DNA of 64,000 bases, taken from assembly GCA_947073515.1 (NCBI GenBank), contig CAMTMC010000005.1:1-64000 (forward strand). Reading direction: 5' to 3'. This stretch comes from an uncultured bacterium. Its GTDB lineage: Bacteria; Bacillota; Clostridia; Oscillospirales; Oscillospiraceae. The position numbers were made by a program, and so were the translations under genes. Positions 62,920 through 64,000 of this stretch are shown here, piece by piece; the stretch's first letter is position 1; every line of letters begins with the position of its first letter. The notes under the pieces are model-generated. The model was not told the DNA's origin. It was given only the letters and a program-made list of their open reading frames with translations, and ran no database searches.

Positions 62920-64000
62920 TTAATTCAGTTTCTCCAGCCCCAGCCTCAGCCGGCGCAGGGTCTCGTCCTTGCCCAGAATCCAGCAGATCTCCACCGCCCC
63001 GCCGGGGGTGACCGCCTTGCCGGCGGCGGCGATCCGCACCGGCCACATGAGGGTGGCGTTTTTCACCTGCATCCCCTCGGCCAGGCCGGTCAGGGTCTCA
63101 TGGATGTTCTCCTGGCTCCAGGTGTGGACCGCCCCCAGCACCACAACGGCGGCGGAAAGCATCTCTTTGGCCACCTCGGGGGTGCACTTGGACTTCTTGT
63201 TTGTGAACAGCTCGGCGCTGTACTCAGGCAGGGCGTCAAAGAAATCCACCTTCTCCGGGATCTCGGTGAGCTTCTCGCACCGGGCCTGGAGCAGCTCGGC
63301 GATCTTCTCCACCGGGAGCTCCCCGTTCCGCACAGTCTGGCGGATATAGGGCTCCGCCGCCCGGGCGAAGTCCTCCGGGGACATGGAGCGCAGGTACAGG
63401 GCGTTGAAGTGGGTCAGCTTGTCCAGGTCAAAGATGGCGGGAGACTTGGACATGCCCTCCAGGTCAAAGGCCCGGGCCAGCTCCTCCAGGGAGAAGACCT
63501 CCCGCTCGGCGATGTCCCCCCGGGGGGACCAGCCCAGCAGCGCCACGTAGTTGAGGATGGCCTCCGTGAGGAAGCCCTGGTCCTTCAAATCCTCGTAGGA
63601 GGGGTCGCCGTGGCGCTTGGACATCTTATTCTGCCCGTCCCGCATCACGGGGGAACAGTGGACATAGGTGGGGATCTCCCAGCCAAAGCCCTGGTACAAC
63701 AGGTTATACTTGGGGGCGGAGGACAGGTACTCGCTGCCCCGGACCACGTGGGTGATCCCCATCAGGTGGTCGTCGATGACATTAGCGAAGTTGTAGGTAG
63801 GCATGCCGTCCCGCTTGATGAGCACCTGGTCGTCCAGGGTCTTGTTCTCCACAGTGATGTCTCCGAAAATGGCGTCGTGGAAGGTGGTAGTCCCCTCCCG
63901 GGGGATTTTTTGGCGGATCACATAGGGCTCCCCGGCGTCTACCCGGGCCTGGGCCTGGGCCGGGGACAGCTCCCGGCAGGGGTCGGCGGCCTTTTGGAAG
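62920..64000 (-). CDS. gltX: Glutamyl-tRNA synthetase (C-terminal part, cut by window edge)
   Basis: The last 359 codons of a class I aminoacyl-tRNA synthetase charging tRNA-Glu (and often tRNA-Gln in Clostridia). The window enters at FQKAADPCRELSPAQAQ within the catalytic domain. The KMSKR loop is in MRDGQNKMSKRHGD. HVVRGSEYLSSAPKYNLLYQ and the C-terminal anticodon-binding helices ending LRRLRLGLEKLN follow. The HIGH motif lies outside the window. A terminator follows the stop. Confidence 0.95.
   Translation of the reverse strand, partial: FQKAADPCRELSPAQAQARVDAGEPYVIRQKIPREGTTTFHDAIFGDITVENKTLDDQVLIKRDGMPTYNFANVIDDHLMGITHVVRGSEYLSSAPKYNLLYQGFGWEIPTYVHCSPVMRDGQNKMSKRHGDPSYEDLKDQGFLTEAILNYVALLGWSPRGDIAEREVFSLEELARAFDLEGMSKSPAIFDLDKLTHFNALYLRSMSPEDFARAAEPYIRQTVRNGELPVEKIAELLQARCEKLTEIPEKVDFFDALPEYSAELFTNKKSKCTPEVAKEMLSAAVVVLGAVHTWSQENIHETLTGLAEGMQVKNATLMWPVRIAAAGKAVTPGGAVEICWILGKDETLRRLRLGLEKLN

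Overview
The window looks like the chromosome of a high-GC, spore-forming, anaerobic Clostridia species, most likely Oscillospiraceae of the Flavonifractor/Lawsonibacter/Intestinimonas kind. This is inferred from three things: sporulation-associated genes (yqfC, yqfD and a YlmC/YmxH PRC-barrel protein), anaerobic oxygen defence (flavodiiron protein plus short rubredoxins), and Firmicute-type AddAB with very GC-rich third codon positions. No rRNA, tRNA, phage, CRISPR array or complete insertion sequence was seen. The genus is a guess.

Layout. 1-5.4 kb: the 5' part of rpoC and all of rpoB on the minus strand, with their own promoter and a roughly 240-nt leader. 5.4-7.4 kb: a small conserved protein, a secreted SH3b-NlpC/P60 hydrolase and a GNAT. 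7.4-11.4 kb (minus): NSS amino-acid-type symporter, MATE exporter, GNAT and RibD-like reductase. 11.7-20.4 kb (plus): a sugar module with an AraC regulator, galE, a sugar-phosphate nucleotidyltransferase, a NahK-like hexosamine kinase, a PocR-AraC regulator and a CUT1-type ABC importer (lipoprotein plus two permeases). 20.7-27.9 kb (minus): nucleotidyltransferase, M18 aminopeptidase, then the chain prfA / small protein / HAD-GNAT fusion / Sua5 / DUF4180 / coaE. 27.7-35 kb: XRE regulator, small protein, YdcF, ABC-F ATPase, mtnA, murF-ddl and the RNase P RNA gene. 35-43.4 kb: PepSY-repeat protein, a decayed XRE gene, YebC, HD, DegV, a HAAS-PadR pair, trmD, flavodiiron protein, a 40-residue rubredoxin and a PRC-barrel protein. 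43.4-52.6 kb (minus): GNAT, membrane protein, addB, pyridoxamine kinase and addA in one run. 52.8-60 kb (minus): guaB, a small membrane ORF, thioesterase, zinc-ribbon protein, PHP phosphatase, phoH, yqfD, yqfC and nth. 60.3-64 kb: a small membrane protein, a V4R-GGDEF signalling pair and the 3' part of gltX.

The most unusual non-coding signal is a family of three dispersed elements of about 160 bp (31850-32008 inverted, 36492-36654, 41101-41264). They have 18-bp imperfect terminal inverted repeats, and their two halves are complementary over nearly the whole length, so each could fold into one long hairpin. Two of the three sit exactly at a stop codon. Other points of interest are a HAD-GNAT fusion protein, a vitamin B6-type kinase gene between addB and addA, a ribosome-binding site enclosed in a hairpin before yqfC, a 15-bp palindrome just downstream of the V4R-GGDEF promoter, and a 59-bp mini inverted repeat near 60.7 kb.
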